Shown piece by piece: positions 8,138 through 15,937 of a stretch of DNA of 36,778 bases. The stretch is from positions 1 to 36,778 of the forward strand of contig JBDTVS010000031.1 in assembly GCA_040007095.1 (NCBI GenBank), in the 5' to 3' direction. The notes under the pieces were generated by a model. That model had not been told where the DNA came from. It did not search any database and saw only the letters and a program-made list of their open reading frames with translations. Source of the stretch: JBDTVS01 sp040007095. GTDB taxonomy: Bacteria > Acidobacteriota > Vicinamibacteria > Vicinamibacterales > CAVVIG01. Every line of letters begins with the position of its first letter. The stretch's first letter is position 1. The position numbers were made by a program, and so were the translations under genes.

Positions 8138-9364
8138 TTACCGGAGCGGACGGAAAAATGCGCGAATATCGTCTGTGAGCAGCTCGGGCTCTTCCATCGC
8201 GGCGAAATGGCCGCCGCGCGGCATTTCGGTCCAGCGCGTGAGGTTGTTCTGGGCCTCCATCCATCGCCTGGTCGAAAAGACGATGTCCTTCGGGAAGACG
8301 GCGCAGGCCATGGGTGCCGTGACACGGCGGCTGTTCGCGGCCGCGCCCGCCCGCTGGTTTTCGAAGTAGATCCGCGTGGAGGAGGTGATCGTCTGGGTCA
8401 TCCAATACAGGCTGATATTGGTGAGCAGATCGTCCTTGGTGAACTTGCGCTCGACGTCGCCCTCACAATCACACCACGCGCGAAACTTCTCGACAATCCA
8501 CGCCGCCAGGCCGGCCGGCGAATCATTCAGGCCATAGCCGAGCGTTTGCGGCTTGGTGGACTGGATCTGAAAGTACGCCAGCTCGTTCTGCATCGAGCGC
8601 TGGCGCTGGCGCACGCGCTCCAGCTCGGCCGGCGGCACACCGGCATTCGGGTCGGCGACGCCGGCAGGCGCGCCGGTCGTGCAGAAATTCGCGTGCAGAC
8701 CGACCACATGCGGGGCGTCATTGAGGGCCGTCATTCTGCCGACGACAGAGCCCCAGTCTCCGCCCTGCACGCCGTAGCGCTCGTAACCCAGCCGCTTCAT
8801 CACCGTCGCCACGATCGTGCCCATCTTCTCTGGCGAGAAGCCCGGATCTCTCGGCTTGTCCGAAAACGCATAACCCGGCAGCGACACCGCTACGACGTGG
8901 AAGGCGTCCTCGGTGCGGCCACCAAAGCGAACCGGGTCGACCAGCCGATCGGCGATCCTGGTGAACTCGTAGAACGATCCCGGCCACCCATGAATCATGA
9001 CGAGGGGCAGCGCGTTGGGGACCGCCGACCGGCGGTGCATGAAATGAATATCGAGACCGTCGACTCTCGTCTTGAACTGCGGCCACTGGTTGAGCCGTCG
9101 TTCTTCCTTTCTCCAGTCGAACCGATCCCGCCAATACGTGACCAGCTGCTTGAGGTAGTCGAGGTTCGTGCCGTAGTCCCAGCCCGCGCCGGACAGCTCG
9201 TCCGGAAAGCGCGTGCGGGCCAGGCGCACCTTGAGGTCGGTGAGGATCTCGTTCGGGATGCTGATCTTGAAGGGGACGACGGCCGACGAGTCCTGCGATT
9301 GGGCAGCGATCAGCGGCACGAACGAGCCAGCCAGCAGCACGGCGCACGCAAGGAAGGCTCGCAT
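8138..9364 (-). CDS. Exported epoxide hydrolase (alpha/beta hydrolase, EHN type)
   Basis: The start at 9364 gives 408 aa and a clean signal peptide (MRAFLACAVLLAGSFVPLIAAQ); the longer open frame to 9523 runs through repeat element B1 and is not believed. Residues 31-140 match the epoxide hydrolase N-terminal domain (PFKISIPNEILTDLKVRL, DWRKEERRLN). Catalytic landmarks are the oxyanion-hole motif HGWPGS (125-130), the nucleophile elbow GGDWGS with D203, and the base in GGHFAAMEEPELL (H386). Known relatives hydrolyse epoxides to diols, and some belong to the microsomal or juvenile-hormone type. The export signal is unusual compared with cytoplasmic relatives. It lies between TonB receptor 1 and the PSD1 gene, suggesting it processes a compound in the periplasm. 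Confidence 0.9.
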   Translation of the reverse strand: MRAFLACAVLLAGSFVPLIAAQSQDSSAVVPFKISIPNEILTDLKVRLARTRFPDELSGAGWDYGTNLDYLKQLVTYWRDRFDWRKEERRLNQWPQFKTRVDGLDIHFMHRRSAVPNALPLVMIHGWPGSFYEFTRIADRLVDPVRFGGRTEDAFHVVAVSLPGYAFSDKPRDPGFSPEKMGTIVATVMKRLGYERYGVQGGDWGSVVGRMTALNDAPHVVGLHANFCTTGAPAGVADPNAGVPPAELERVRQRQRSMQNELAYFQIQSTKPQTLGYGLNDSPAGLAAWIVEKFRAWCDCEGDVERKFTKDDLLTNISLYWMTQTITSSTRIYFENQRAGAAANSRRVTAPMACAVFPKDIVFSTRRWMEAQNNLTRWTEMPRGGHFAAMEEPELLTDDIRAFFRPLR

Positions 9365-9390
9365 GGGAAACGACCGCCAACACCTGATGA

Positions 9391-9530
9391 CTGTTGAAAA
9401 ACGCAGCCCGAACTGAAAACTCAGAAGTAAGAACTTAGAAGGCCTGCAAGATTCTTGGGGAATTCGCACTTCAGAGTTCTGAGTTCTCACTTCTACGCTC
9501 GGGTTGCTGGCTTCTTTCAGCAACCTGCTA
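9391..9530. repeat. Palindromic intergenic element B1 (AGAAGT/AACTCAGAA type)
   Basis: The left arm GCAGCCCGAACTGAAAACTC (9403-9422) and following AGAAGTAAGAACTTAGAA are mirrored by the right arm, which on the opposite strand reads AGAAGTGAGAACTCAGAA: 16 of 18 positions match. The outermost right end reads TAGCAGGTTGCTGAAAG on the minus strand. About 50 bp of the left half recur at 12843-12892 (element B2). It has no coding capacity. It sits in the TonB receptor 1 to epoxide hydrolase gap and abuts element C. Confidence 0.72.
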
Positions 9531-9623
9531 ATGGCTGGTGGCTAATGGTGAGCGGCTCTCGCTAGAGAAAGCCATCCGCCACTTACCATCAGCCATTTGC
9601 CATCAACGATTTGCCGTCAGCCT
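9529..9623. repeat. Palindromic intergenic element C (AATGGCTGATGG type)
   Basis: The left arm TAATGGCTGGTGGCTAATGG (from 9529) is mirrored by GCCATCCGCC...ACCATCAGCCATT (9571-9597), and a further TGCCATCAACGATTTGCCGT copy follows at 9598. The element therefore combines tandem ATGGC units with an inverted arrangement. Its right edge meets the TAG stop (9624-9622) of TonB receptor 1. It is non-coding. A fold-back hairpin in the operon mRNA is likely. Confidence 0.7.
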
Positions 9624-12594
9624 AGAAGTCCAACCTCATGCCGAACTTGACGATCCGGCCTTGTATGACCGATGTCGGGCGGAGCCAGGTGCCGCCGTTC
9701 ACGCCAGAGTACCCGGTCGTCAAGGCCAGAATCGCATCCGAGTTGAACGAGTTGTAGACGTCGAAGTTCGCGTCGATCGAGGCGCCGCGGACCTTGATGA
9801 TCTTGCTGAATCGGATGTCGATCTGGTTCAGGCGATCCGAAAACACCGTGGTGGGGTCGTAGACGTTGACCGTCTTCTGGCCGGCTGCGCCCGCGCTGAA
9901 GACCCGGCCGAGCGCCGGCGCCAGCTGCGCGCCCGTATAGATGACGCCGGCCTGCACGCCGGGTCCCGGTAGGCTCTGGAAATTTCCGCTCACGCGGACG
10001 GCACCTGGCAGCATGTAAGAGCCGATCATCTTGTACTGAGGCTGCATGCCGGATTCATTGTGGCAGTAGTTGACCGGCGTCGCCGCGGCAAGTTCCGGCA
10101 GTTTCGCGATGACTTCGCAGTTGTCCGTCATCGTGCGGCCGGCGGTGACGCCGCCCGTGAACGTCGTGCCCTTCGGCAGCCGGACATCCGCGGTGGCATC
10201 GAACCCGTTCCAGTGCCGGTACTGGTTGCCGTAGTTGGACGCGAACGTGTTCACGTTCTGCGTCGCGGCCACGAGCGCCGGGCTGATGTCGTAGACCGTC
10301 AGCGACCCGCCGGAATTCGGCAAGCGGCTGTCGGCAGGCACTGCCACCGGGAACGACTGGAAGTCGGCGGCCGTGTTCGCGATGTTGTCGGTCACCAGGA
10401 AGCCGCCGTTGATCCGCCGGTAATAGGCGAGCCCGACCGAAACGCGCGGCATCAGCTCGTGCTGGATGCCGGTCGAGAACTCCCAGTTCCACGGCCGGAC
10501 GCCGAGGCCGGTGAGCGTCGCCGGATCGTTCTGCGTCCCTGGCACGGCGCTGCCGAACGTGCTCGTCAGCCACGGTCCGCATTCGCCGTTGAGCGCCGAA
10601 TTGAACAGGTTGCAGTCCGGGATGTGGTTGTTGTTGCTGTCGGTCACCGTGCGCGCCGTGCTCGTAATGAGGCTGACGGCCGGATTCAAGGCGTCCGCCG
10701 TGGCCAGCGATTCCTGGGCGACACCACGCGCGATGCTCAACTTCCAGGCCGTCTTTCCGTTGCCGAACACGTCGTACGACACGCCGGCCCTCGGATTGAT
10801 CTCTTTCCAGTTGACGATGTTGGCGGCAGGGAACGACAGGTTCCGCGTCGGCAGGTACTTGGTGGGACCGGCCGTGTAGGCGTCGTAGGATTCGTGCTGG
10901 ACGTCGTAGCGGAGCGCGCCGCTGAAGGTCATCCGCTTCAACGTCCAGCGATCCTGCACGTAGACGCCGCCGTTGTAATCGAGGTTGGACTGATACGCGC
11001 CCGACGGCGAGTAGATCGTCACCTGGTTGAGCGTGAACCCGGTCGTGCGCAGCTGGATGTCGTCGGCGAAGTTCGCGTTGACGCGGCCGCGCAGACCCGT
11101 CTGGATGTCCGTCCCGACCTTGAAGGTGTGGCTGCCGGTCACGTAGCTCATCGAGGCGCGGTAGGAATGCTGCCGCTGCGGGATGTCGTAGATGCTGAGC
11201 CCGAACGGCCCGTAGGTGATCGGCGCGACCGCCTGCCCGTTGAACGTCCCGCCGGTCTCGACGACGCGATAGACGCCGGCGCCGCCCGTCACCTCGCCGT
11301 CGCGCGGCAGAATCGTATCGGGGCTCGCGCCGTAGTTATAGCCGAACTCGACCAGCAGGCGGTTCGTCGCCGCGTACGTGAAGGTGCCCTGATAGAGACG
11401 CGGCGGCCAGTCCACCTGGCCGACCGCCTCGGGCGAGAAAGCCGCCGAAATCGTCCAGTGCGGCCACCACTTGCGCTGGATGTCGAAGAACCCGTTCACA
11501 CGCAGCTTCGGCGTGAGCGACGCGGTGAAGCGCGACGCCTCGTCCCAGACGAACTGATCGTCGTAGGCCTGCTGGCCGCGATCCTCGGCGCGGAAGAACG
11601 CCTTCTGATCGACGGGATAGAACAGCCCGGCGACGTAACTCGTGTTGGTCTGGTAGCGGCCGGTCGTATAGAACCACAGCCGATCGCGGACGATCGGCCC
11701 GCCGAGCGCGCCGTTGACGTCGAACACGCTCTTGAGGCTCGACGTCGCCGCCAGGCCCAGGTCTTTCAGACGCTGGGTCAGGTTGTCGCTCTGCAGGCTG
11801 CTGTTCGCGCCGTTGATCAGGAACGCGCCGGAAAACTTGTTGCCGCCCGACCGCGGAATCGCGTTGCTGGTCACGCCGATCGTCGTCGAGTCGCCGCCCT
11901 GCCCGGAGATCTGCACGTCCACCTGTTCGTAGAGCAGCGGCGCGAGGGTGATGTTGGTGCGGCTGCCGCCCATCATGTTGCCGATCCGAAGCCCGTCGAG
12001 CAGCTGCACTTCGTCGCCGGTGGCGCTGCCATGCGAGCTCAGCTGCGCCTGCACCGGCGACCCCGACGCCCCGCCGACGTCCACCACCGCGGAGCCGCCG
12101 CTGATGGTCACACCCGGCATCATCGCCGCGAGCTGATACATGGTGCCACCCACCGGGATCGACTTGATGATGTCCGGGGTCACGGCTCGCGACTGCGTCG
12201 CGCTCTGCACGTCGACGAGCGGCGTCTGCGACGTCACGGTGATCGTTTCGGAGATCGCGCCGACCTTCATCTCGGCGTTGACCGACGCGGTGAAGTTGGC
12301 GAGCAGTTCAATTCCCTCGCGCTTGCTCGCGCTGAACCCGGCCAACGAGAAGGTGACGCTGTAGGTCCCGACGGGGAGGCTGACGACCGTATACTGCCCA
12401 GCGCCATCGGTCACGACGCTGCGGACTTTCTCGATCAGCGCGGGACTCGCCACCTCGACGGTGACACCAGGCAATACCGAGCCGGTCGAATCCCGCGCCA
12501 CGCCGGCAATGGTTCCAAGAGTCTGGGCGGAGCTCGCTACCGGAACCGCGAGGCTTGCCACGATTACCAAAATCACCCTAGTCAACGTTCGCAT
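9622..12594 (-). CDS. TonB-dependent receptor with carboxypeptidase-regulatory-like N-domain (receptor 1)
   Basis: The product is 990 aa. A signal peptide (1-23, ending SSAQ) is followed by a carboxypeptidase-regulatory-like domain (about 26-110: GTIAGVARDSTGSVLPGVTV, then LPVGTYSVTFSLAGF). The plug region carries VQLLDGLRIGN, and a C-terminal 22-strand-type barrel ends in the outer-membrane signature VKFGMRLDF with a terminal Phe. This is the acidobacterial OAR-like class of outer-membrane transporters; the ligand cannot be read from sequence. It is paralogous to receptor 2 (19863-22868), with the same domain order and similar N-termini. A GGGAG Shine-Dalgarno lies just before the ATG, inside a 10-bp sequence with an exact complement upstream. 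The downstream epoxide hydrolase, PSD1 and DUF1501 genes probably form one uptake and processing unit with it. Confidence 0.93.
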   Translation of the reverse strand: MRTLTRVILVIVASLAVPVASSAQTLGTIAGVARDSTGSVLPGVTVEVASPALIEKVRSVVTDGAGQYTVVSLPVGTYSVTFSLAGFSASKREGIELLANFTASVNAEMKVGAISETITVTSQTPLVDVQSATQSRAVTPDIIKSIPVGGTMYQLAAMMPGVTISGGSAVVDVGGASGSPVQAQLSSHGSATGDEVQLLDGLRIGNMMGGSRTNITLAPLLYEQVDVQISGQGGDSTTIGVTSNAIPRSGGNKFSGAFLINGANSSLQSDNLTQRLKDLGLAATSSLKSVFDVNGALGGPIVRDRLWFYTTGRYQTNTSYVAGLFYPVDQKAFFRAEDRGQQAYDDQFVWDEASRFTASLTPKLRVNGFFDIQRKWWPHWTISAAFSPEAVGQVDWPPRLYQGTFTYAATNRLLVEFGYNYGASPDTILPRDGEVTGGAGVYRVVETGGTFNGQAVAPITYGPFGLSIYDIPQRQHSYRASMSYVTGSHTFKVGTDIQTGLRGRVNANFADDIQLRTTGFTLNQVTIYSPSGAYQSNLDYNGGVYVQDRWTLKRMTFSGALRYDVQHESYDAYTAGPTKYLPTRNLSFPAANIVNWKEINPRAGVSYDVFGNGKTAWKLSIARGVAQESLATADALNPAVSLITSTARTVTDSNNNHIPDCNLFNSALNGECGPWLTSTFGSAVPGTQNDPATLTGLGVRPWNWEFSTGIQHELMPRVSVGLAYYRRINGGFLVTDNIANTAADFQSFPVAVPADSRLPNSGGSLTVYDISPALVAATQNVNTFASNYGNQYRHWNGFDATADVRLPKGTTFTGGVTAGRTMTDNCEVIAKLPELAAATPVNYCHNESGMQPQYKMIGSYMLPGAVRVSGNFQSLPGPGVQAGVIYTGAQLAPALGRVFSAGAAGQKTVNVYDPTTVFSDRLNQIDIRFSKIIKVRGASIDANFDVYNSFNSDAILALTTGYSGVNGGTWLRPTSVIQGRIVKFGMRLDF

Positions 12595-12599
12595 AACTC

Positions 12600-12737
12600 A
12601 CTCCCTAACAGCGGCCGTTCGCACACATTTTCAAGATGCTTCAGATCGCCACGGAGTCGGTCCAAAGCACGCTGTGCATCCTGATAAAACAACGATGTGT
12701 ATGGTGACGAAACGCTAACGCCGTGCCGTTAGGGAGT
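12600..12737 (-). promoter_or_regulatory. Leader of TonB receptor 1: upstream complement of the ribosome binding site
   Basis: On the minus strand the leader contains ACTCCCTAAC (12737-12728) and, just before the ATG, GTTAGGGAGT (12609-12600), a perfect 10-bp complement that includes the Shine-Dalgarno GGGAG. If transcription starts upstream of 12737, pairing would sequester the ribosome binding site. Alternatively TTGACT at 12740-12735 acts as a -35 element, in which case the complement is not transcribed in full. The structure is seen in sequence; regulation is inference. Confidence 0.35.
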
Positions 12738-12823
12738 CAAGCGAAATAGGGCGCGGAACAGGTGCGACATGGCAAACGTGGAGGGAAAATCCAATTTCTC
12801 GTAGCGCGGCGTGGCTGAGTTCG

Positions 12824-12894
12824 TAGCAGGCTGCTGAAGAATGCAGCCCGAACTGAAAACTCAAAAGTCAGAACTCAGAAGGCCCGCGAGATTA
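12824..12894. repeat. Partial palindromic element B2, merging with the 3' end of the NmrA-like gene
   Basis: From TAGCAGGCTGCTGAAG at 12824 through GCAGCCCGAACTGAAAACTC (12843-12862) to the AGAAGGCC...GAGATT segment, this matches the left half of element B1, with about five differences over 50 bp. The right arm present in B1 is missing. The repeat runs up to the TAA stop of the 12892-13836 gene, and weak similarity continues into its last codons. It may therefore have contributed the gene's C-terminus. Confidence 0.6.
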
Positions 12895-13836
12895 GTCTCT
12901 CGGGATTCGCGTCTTGTTCTGCGCGAGCCACTGCGCGAATGTTCGCAGCTCAGGATTGAGCTGGCGAGTCAACGCCACGTCACGCGCGGCGCAAAACTCC
13001 TCCTGGAAATCGCACTTGAACTGGAACATGTTGGCAAGATCCGCGGCACCTGGAATCGCCAGGTTTCGATACGCATCGAGAGAGACGTCGTGATAGCGGA
13101 CGTCCTCGCCAAGAGCGTGCGTGAGCTGGTCCGCCATCTCCGCGCCGGTCAGATGCTCGCCCGCAATGCCGATGGTCTTCCCCCGGAATTCTGCGCCGCG
13201 AACGAAGATCGCGTAGGCCGATCGTCCGATGTCGTCGACCGCGATGCCGGGCAGCTTCTTGTCGCCCATCGGGAACGTCATGCTCAGCCGGCCGTCCGCT
13301 CCACGGCGCGGACCCATCCCGAAATGAATCAGGTTGTCCCAGTAGAAGGACGTCAGCAGAAACGTGGTCGGGGCTCCCGCGTCGACGAACAGCTGGTTCG
13401 CTTCGCCTTTCCCGTCGAAATGTGGAACCTTGTATTTCCCCTTGATGGTAGGCATACGACTGTCGTCCAACTTCATCCAACGCCGGGTATCTTCGAGCGT
13501 CGACCAGACGACGTGCTGCAGGTCCGCATGCCGTGCCGCAGCGGCCATCGCCCAGGCCTGTGCCAGCTCCCGCTCCGGAGAATGATGTTCCCAGTAGTTG
13601 GTGACGCAGAACGCCCCAAAGGCACCAGAAAAGGCGCGGCGCACGCTGGCCTGGTCATCGAGGTCGGCGGCCACCACTTCAGCCCCGGCATCAGCCAGCA
13701 GCCGGGCCTTCGGTGCGCCCGGGTCCCTCGTCAACGCACGGGCCACAAAATCCGTCCCACGCAAGATCGCGCGCACCAGCGCACCACCCTGCGCCCCGGT
13801 CGCGCCGACCACCGCAATGACTTTTTCGTCGCCCAT
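12892..13836 (-). CDS. NmrA/HSCARG-like NAD(P)-binding protein
   Basis: The product is 314 aa without signal peptide, one of the few cytoplasmic proteins here. The Rossmann start MGDEKVIAVVGATGAQGGAL has the NmrA-type GxxGxxG pattern (G11-A-T-G-A-Q-G17). It is followed by ALTRDP, VVAADLDD and AFCVTNYWEHH, matching NmrA-like/HSCARG atypical short-chain dehydrogenases. Further on, HVVWSTLEDTRRW replaces the YxxxK dehydrogenase motif, typical of this redox-sensor/oxidoreductase group. Its precise role is uncertain: it could be an NADPH sensor or a quinone/enone reductase. It is flanked by a strong palindrome upstream (13919-13943), probably its operator, and by element B2 downstream. It appears to be transcribed on its own. 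Confidence 0.85.
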   Translation of the reverse strand: MGDEKVIAVVGATGAQGGALVRAILRGTDFVARALTRDPGAPKARLLADAGAEVVAADLDDQASVRRAFSGAFGAFCVTNYWEHHSPERELAQAWAMAAAARHADLQHVVWSTLEDTRRWMKLDDSRMPTIKGKYKVPHFDGKGEANQLFVDAGAPTTFLLTSFYWDNLIHFGMGPRRGADGRLSMTFPMGDKKLPGIAVDDIGRSAYAIFVRGAEFRGKTIGIAGEHLTGAEMADQLTHALGEDVRYHDVSLDAYRNLAIPGAADLANMFQFKCDFQEEFCAARDVALTRQLNPELRTFAQWLAQNKTRIPRD

Positions 13837-13918
13837 CGCGCAAACTGTCCGACTGTCGCCTTGGCAGGAAATCCGAGGAAGTCCGTGACGCCAGCAACCA
13901 GAACCCCTGAGGACCCGA

Positions 13919-13943
13919 AAACTTGACTCAACCGGTCAAGTTT
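13919..13943. promoter_or_regulatory. Perfect palindrome, candidate operator for the NmrA-like gene
   Basis: AAACTTGAC (13919-13927), a 7-nt spacer TCAACCG, then GTCAAGTTT (13935-13943): nine base pairs of perfect dyad symmetry, 83-107 bp upstream of the ATG at 13836. TTGAC...GTCAA half-sites of this spacing are typical of TetR-type repressor operators in front of oxidoreductases. A terminator for fhs is less likely, because the stem is AT-rich and no U tract follows on the minus strand. Confidence 0.5.
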
Positions 13944-13999
13944 CTGGGCTCGCAAATGAACCAGAGCGGCGGAGGCCCTTGCGGGGTCGGAGGCCCGCG

Positions 14000-15670
14000 C
14001 TAGAACAGTCCGACGGTTCTCCCCTCGTCGTCAATGTCGATATTGACGAACGCCGGCGTCTTGCCAAGCCCGGGCATACGCTGCATGTCGCCGCAGAGGG
14101 CGACCACGAAGCCGGCGCCGGCGCTCGGCACCAATCCTCGTACCGGGAGAATGAACCCCGTCGGGCGGTTCCGCAGCAGCGGGTCGTGTGAGAGGGACAG
14201 GTGCGTCTTCGCCATGCAGACCATCGCTTTGCCGAGTCCGAGCTGCTCGATTTTCGCGAGATCCTTCTGTGCCTGCATTTGCAGGTCGATTCCGTCCGCG
14301 CCGTACACCTGCCTGGCGATCGCTTCGACCTGCTCGATCACGGGCGTGTCGTTCGGCGTCAGGAACGAAAAGCGATTCGGCTTCGCACAGGCCGCAATCA
14401 CCGCCTCCGCCAACTCCACCGCTCCGGCCCCACCGCGCGCGAACCCCTCGTGGACGACGACGGTCTGGGCGCCGGCGCCAACAGCAAGTTCCTTGAGCAG
14501 GGCGATTTCCTTCGCCGAGTCGGTCGGAAAGCTGTTCACCGCGACGACGCAGGGCAGGCCGTAGCGGTTGACGATCTGGATGTGCGCCGACAGATTGTCC
14601 ATCCCGGCGCGAACCGCGTCCAGATCCTCGTTGCCGAGGACGTTGAACGCCTTGCCGCCATGCGATTTGGTCGCCCGCACGGTGGTGACCAATACCGCCG
14701 CGCTCGGGGTGAACCCGCCGGTGCGGCACACGATATCGCAGAATTTCTGGAAACCGAGATCGCTCGCGAAGCCGGCCTCGGTCACGACGTAGTTGGCGAG
14801 CTTCAAGGCGATGCGGTCCGCCAGAATCGAATTATTGCCGTGGGCGATGTTGCCGAATGGTCCGCCGTGCACGAGGACCGGCTGCCCCTCGAGCGTCTGC
14901 ACCAGATTGGGAAGCAGCGACTCCTTCATGATCACGGTCATCGCGCCCGCGACGCGCAGCTGCTCGGCGGTGACGGGCGCACCCTCATAGGTCGACGCGA
15001 CGACGATCCGTCCGAGCCGCCCGCGCAGGTCCTTCAAATCGTGCGCGAGCGCGAACAGGGCCATCACCTCCGACGCGGCGGTAATCACAAATTCGCTCTG
15101 GCGCGGGATGCCGTGCGCCTTGCCGCCGAGCCCGACCACGTTGTAACGCAGCTCGCGATCGTTCATGTCCACGGTGCGGGGCCAGGTGATGCTGAGCGGA
15201 TCGATGCGCAGTGGATTGCCGTTGAAAATCGACGCGTCGAGCGCGGCGGCCAGCAGGCTGTGCGCAGAGGTCACCGCATGTGAATCGCCGTTGAAGGCAA
15301 GGTTGATATCCTCCATCGGCATCACTTGCGAGTAGCCGCCGCCGGTCCCTCCGCCTTTGACGCCAAACACCGGCCCCATCGACGGCTCGCGCAGACACAG
15401 CATGACCTGCTGCTTGAGCCTGCCCAGACCCTGTGTCAACGCAATGCTCGTCGTCGTCTTTCCCTCGCCGGCTTTCGTCGGCGTGATGGCCGTGACGATC
15501 ACCAGCTTGCCGTCCGCCTTCGAGCGAAGACGATCGAGGATCGACAGCTTCACCTTGCCGCGATCGCGGCCGTAGGGAACGAGTTCATCGGGAAGAATGC
15601 CGGCGGCCGCGGCGACCTCGCTGATCGGCAGTAATTCGGCGGAATTGGCAATCTCGATCGCTGATTTCAT
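14000..15670 (-). CDS. fhs: Formate--tetrahydrofolate ligase
   Basis: The product is 556 aa, the usual length for the family. The enzyme joins formate and tetrahydrofolate with ATP to give 10-formyl-tetrahydrofolate, feeding purine and one-carbon metabolism in the cytoplasm. It shows the family start MKSAIEIANSAELLPISEVA, the ATP-binding loop TPTKAGEGKTTT (63-74), LREPSMGPVFGVKGGGTGGG, and GPFGNIAHGNNSILAD. The start at 15670 fits homologues; the frame stays open upstream to 15790 across the promoter. There is no Shine-Dalgarno before this ATG; the preceding bases read CCACCTC. A 17-bp-spaced promoter lies about 110 bp upstream. The stop is TAG, followed by a GC-rich stretch holding two GGGCCTCCG copies (13970-13996). 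Confidence 0.97.
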   Translation of the reverse strand: MKSAIEIANSAELLPISEVAAAAGILPDELVPYGRDRGKVKLSILDRLRSKADGKLVIVTAITPTKAGEGKTTTSIALTQGLGRLKQQVMLCLREPSMGPVFGVKGGGTGGGYSQVMPMEDINLAFNGDSHAVTSAHSLLAAALDASIFNGNPLRIDPLSITWPRTVDMNDRELRYNVVGLGGKAHGIPRQSEFVITAASEVMALFALAHDLKDLRGRLGRIVVASTYEGAPVTAEQLRVAGAMTVIMKESLLPNLVQTLEGQPVLVHGGPFGNIAHGNNSILADRIALKLANYVVTEAGFASDLGFQKFCDIVCRTGGFTPSAAVLVTTVRATKSHGGKAFNVLGNEDLDAVRAGMDNLSAHIQIVNRYGLPCVVAVNSFPTDSAKEIALLKELAVGAGAQTVVVHEGFARGGAGAVELAEAVIAACAKPNRFSFLTPNDTPVIEQVEAIARQVYGADGIDLQMQAQKDLAKIEQLGLGKAMVCMAKTHLSLSHDPLLRNRPTGFILPVRGLVPSAGAGFVVALCGDMQRMPGLGKTPAFVNIDIDDEGRTVGLF

Positions 15671-15777
15671 GAGGTGGTTGTGTGGTTCAGTGGGCCAGGC
15701 GTATTGGTTGAGGGTCCGACGACCGCTCACCAGGAGAGGTTTTGAGTCGACACCGTGCGCAGACGGGCCAGCGACCG

Positions 15778-15806
15778 AAGATACGATCACGCGCGTACAT
15801 TGTCAA
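15778..15806 (-). promoter_or_regulatory. Sigma70-type promoter of fhs
   Basis: On the minus strand, TTGACA (15806-15801) is a perfect -35 hexamer. A 17-nt spacer separates it from TATCTT (15783-15778), which matches four of six -10 consensus positions. Transcription would start near 15770, giving a leader of about 100 nt before the fhs ATG at 15670. The rest of the UnbV-fhs gap shows nothing else I can identify. Confidence 0.6.
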
Positions 15807-15937
15807 TCTACAGGTGATTTCGCAACCACCGATTTCTTGAGACGGGCTCACGTGGCGTTCGACCGAAGGCGAGCAAGGCTGCCCGACCTGTTCAGTCAAC
15901 GTTCACATCGCGGGTCGCACGCAGCCCACGTCTCGTC

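Noticed and set aside
8115..8405. Upstream extension of the PSD1 protein
   Set aside because: The extension lies within the 3' end of the epoxide hydrolase gene, has shadow-like composition, and hides the proper signal peptide beginning at 8114.
9391..9623. CRISPR array, suggested by repeated short motifs
   Set aside because: The motifs form inverted arms rather than regularly spaced direct repeats with unique spacers, and no cas genes are present.
15671..15790. Upstream extension of fhs
   Set aside because: It would place the start codon at the promoter itself, and homologues begin at the MKSAIEIANS residue.
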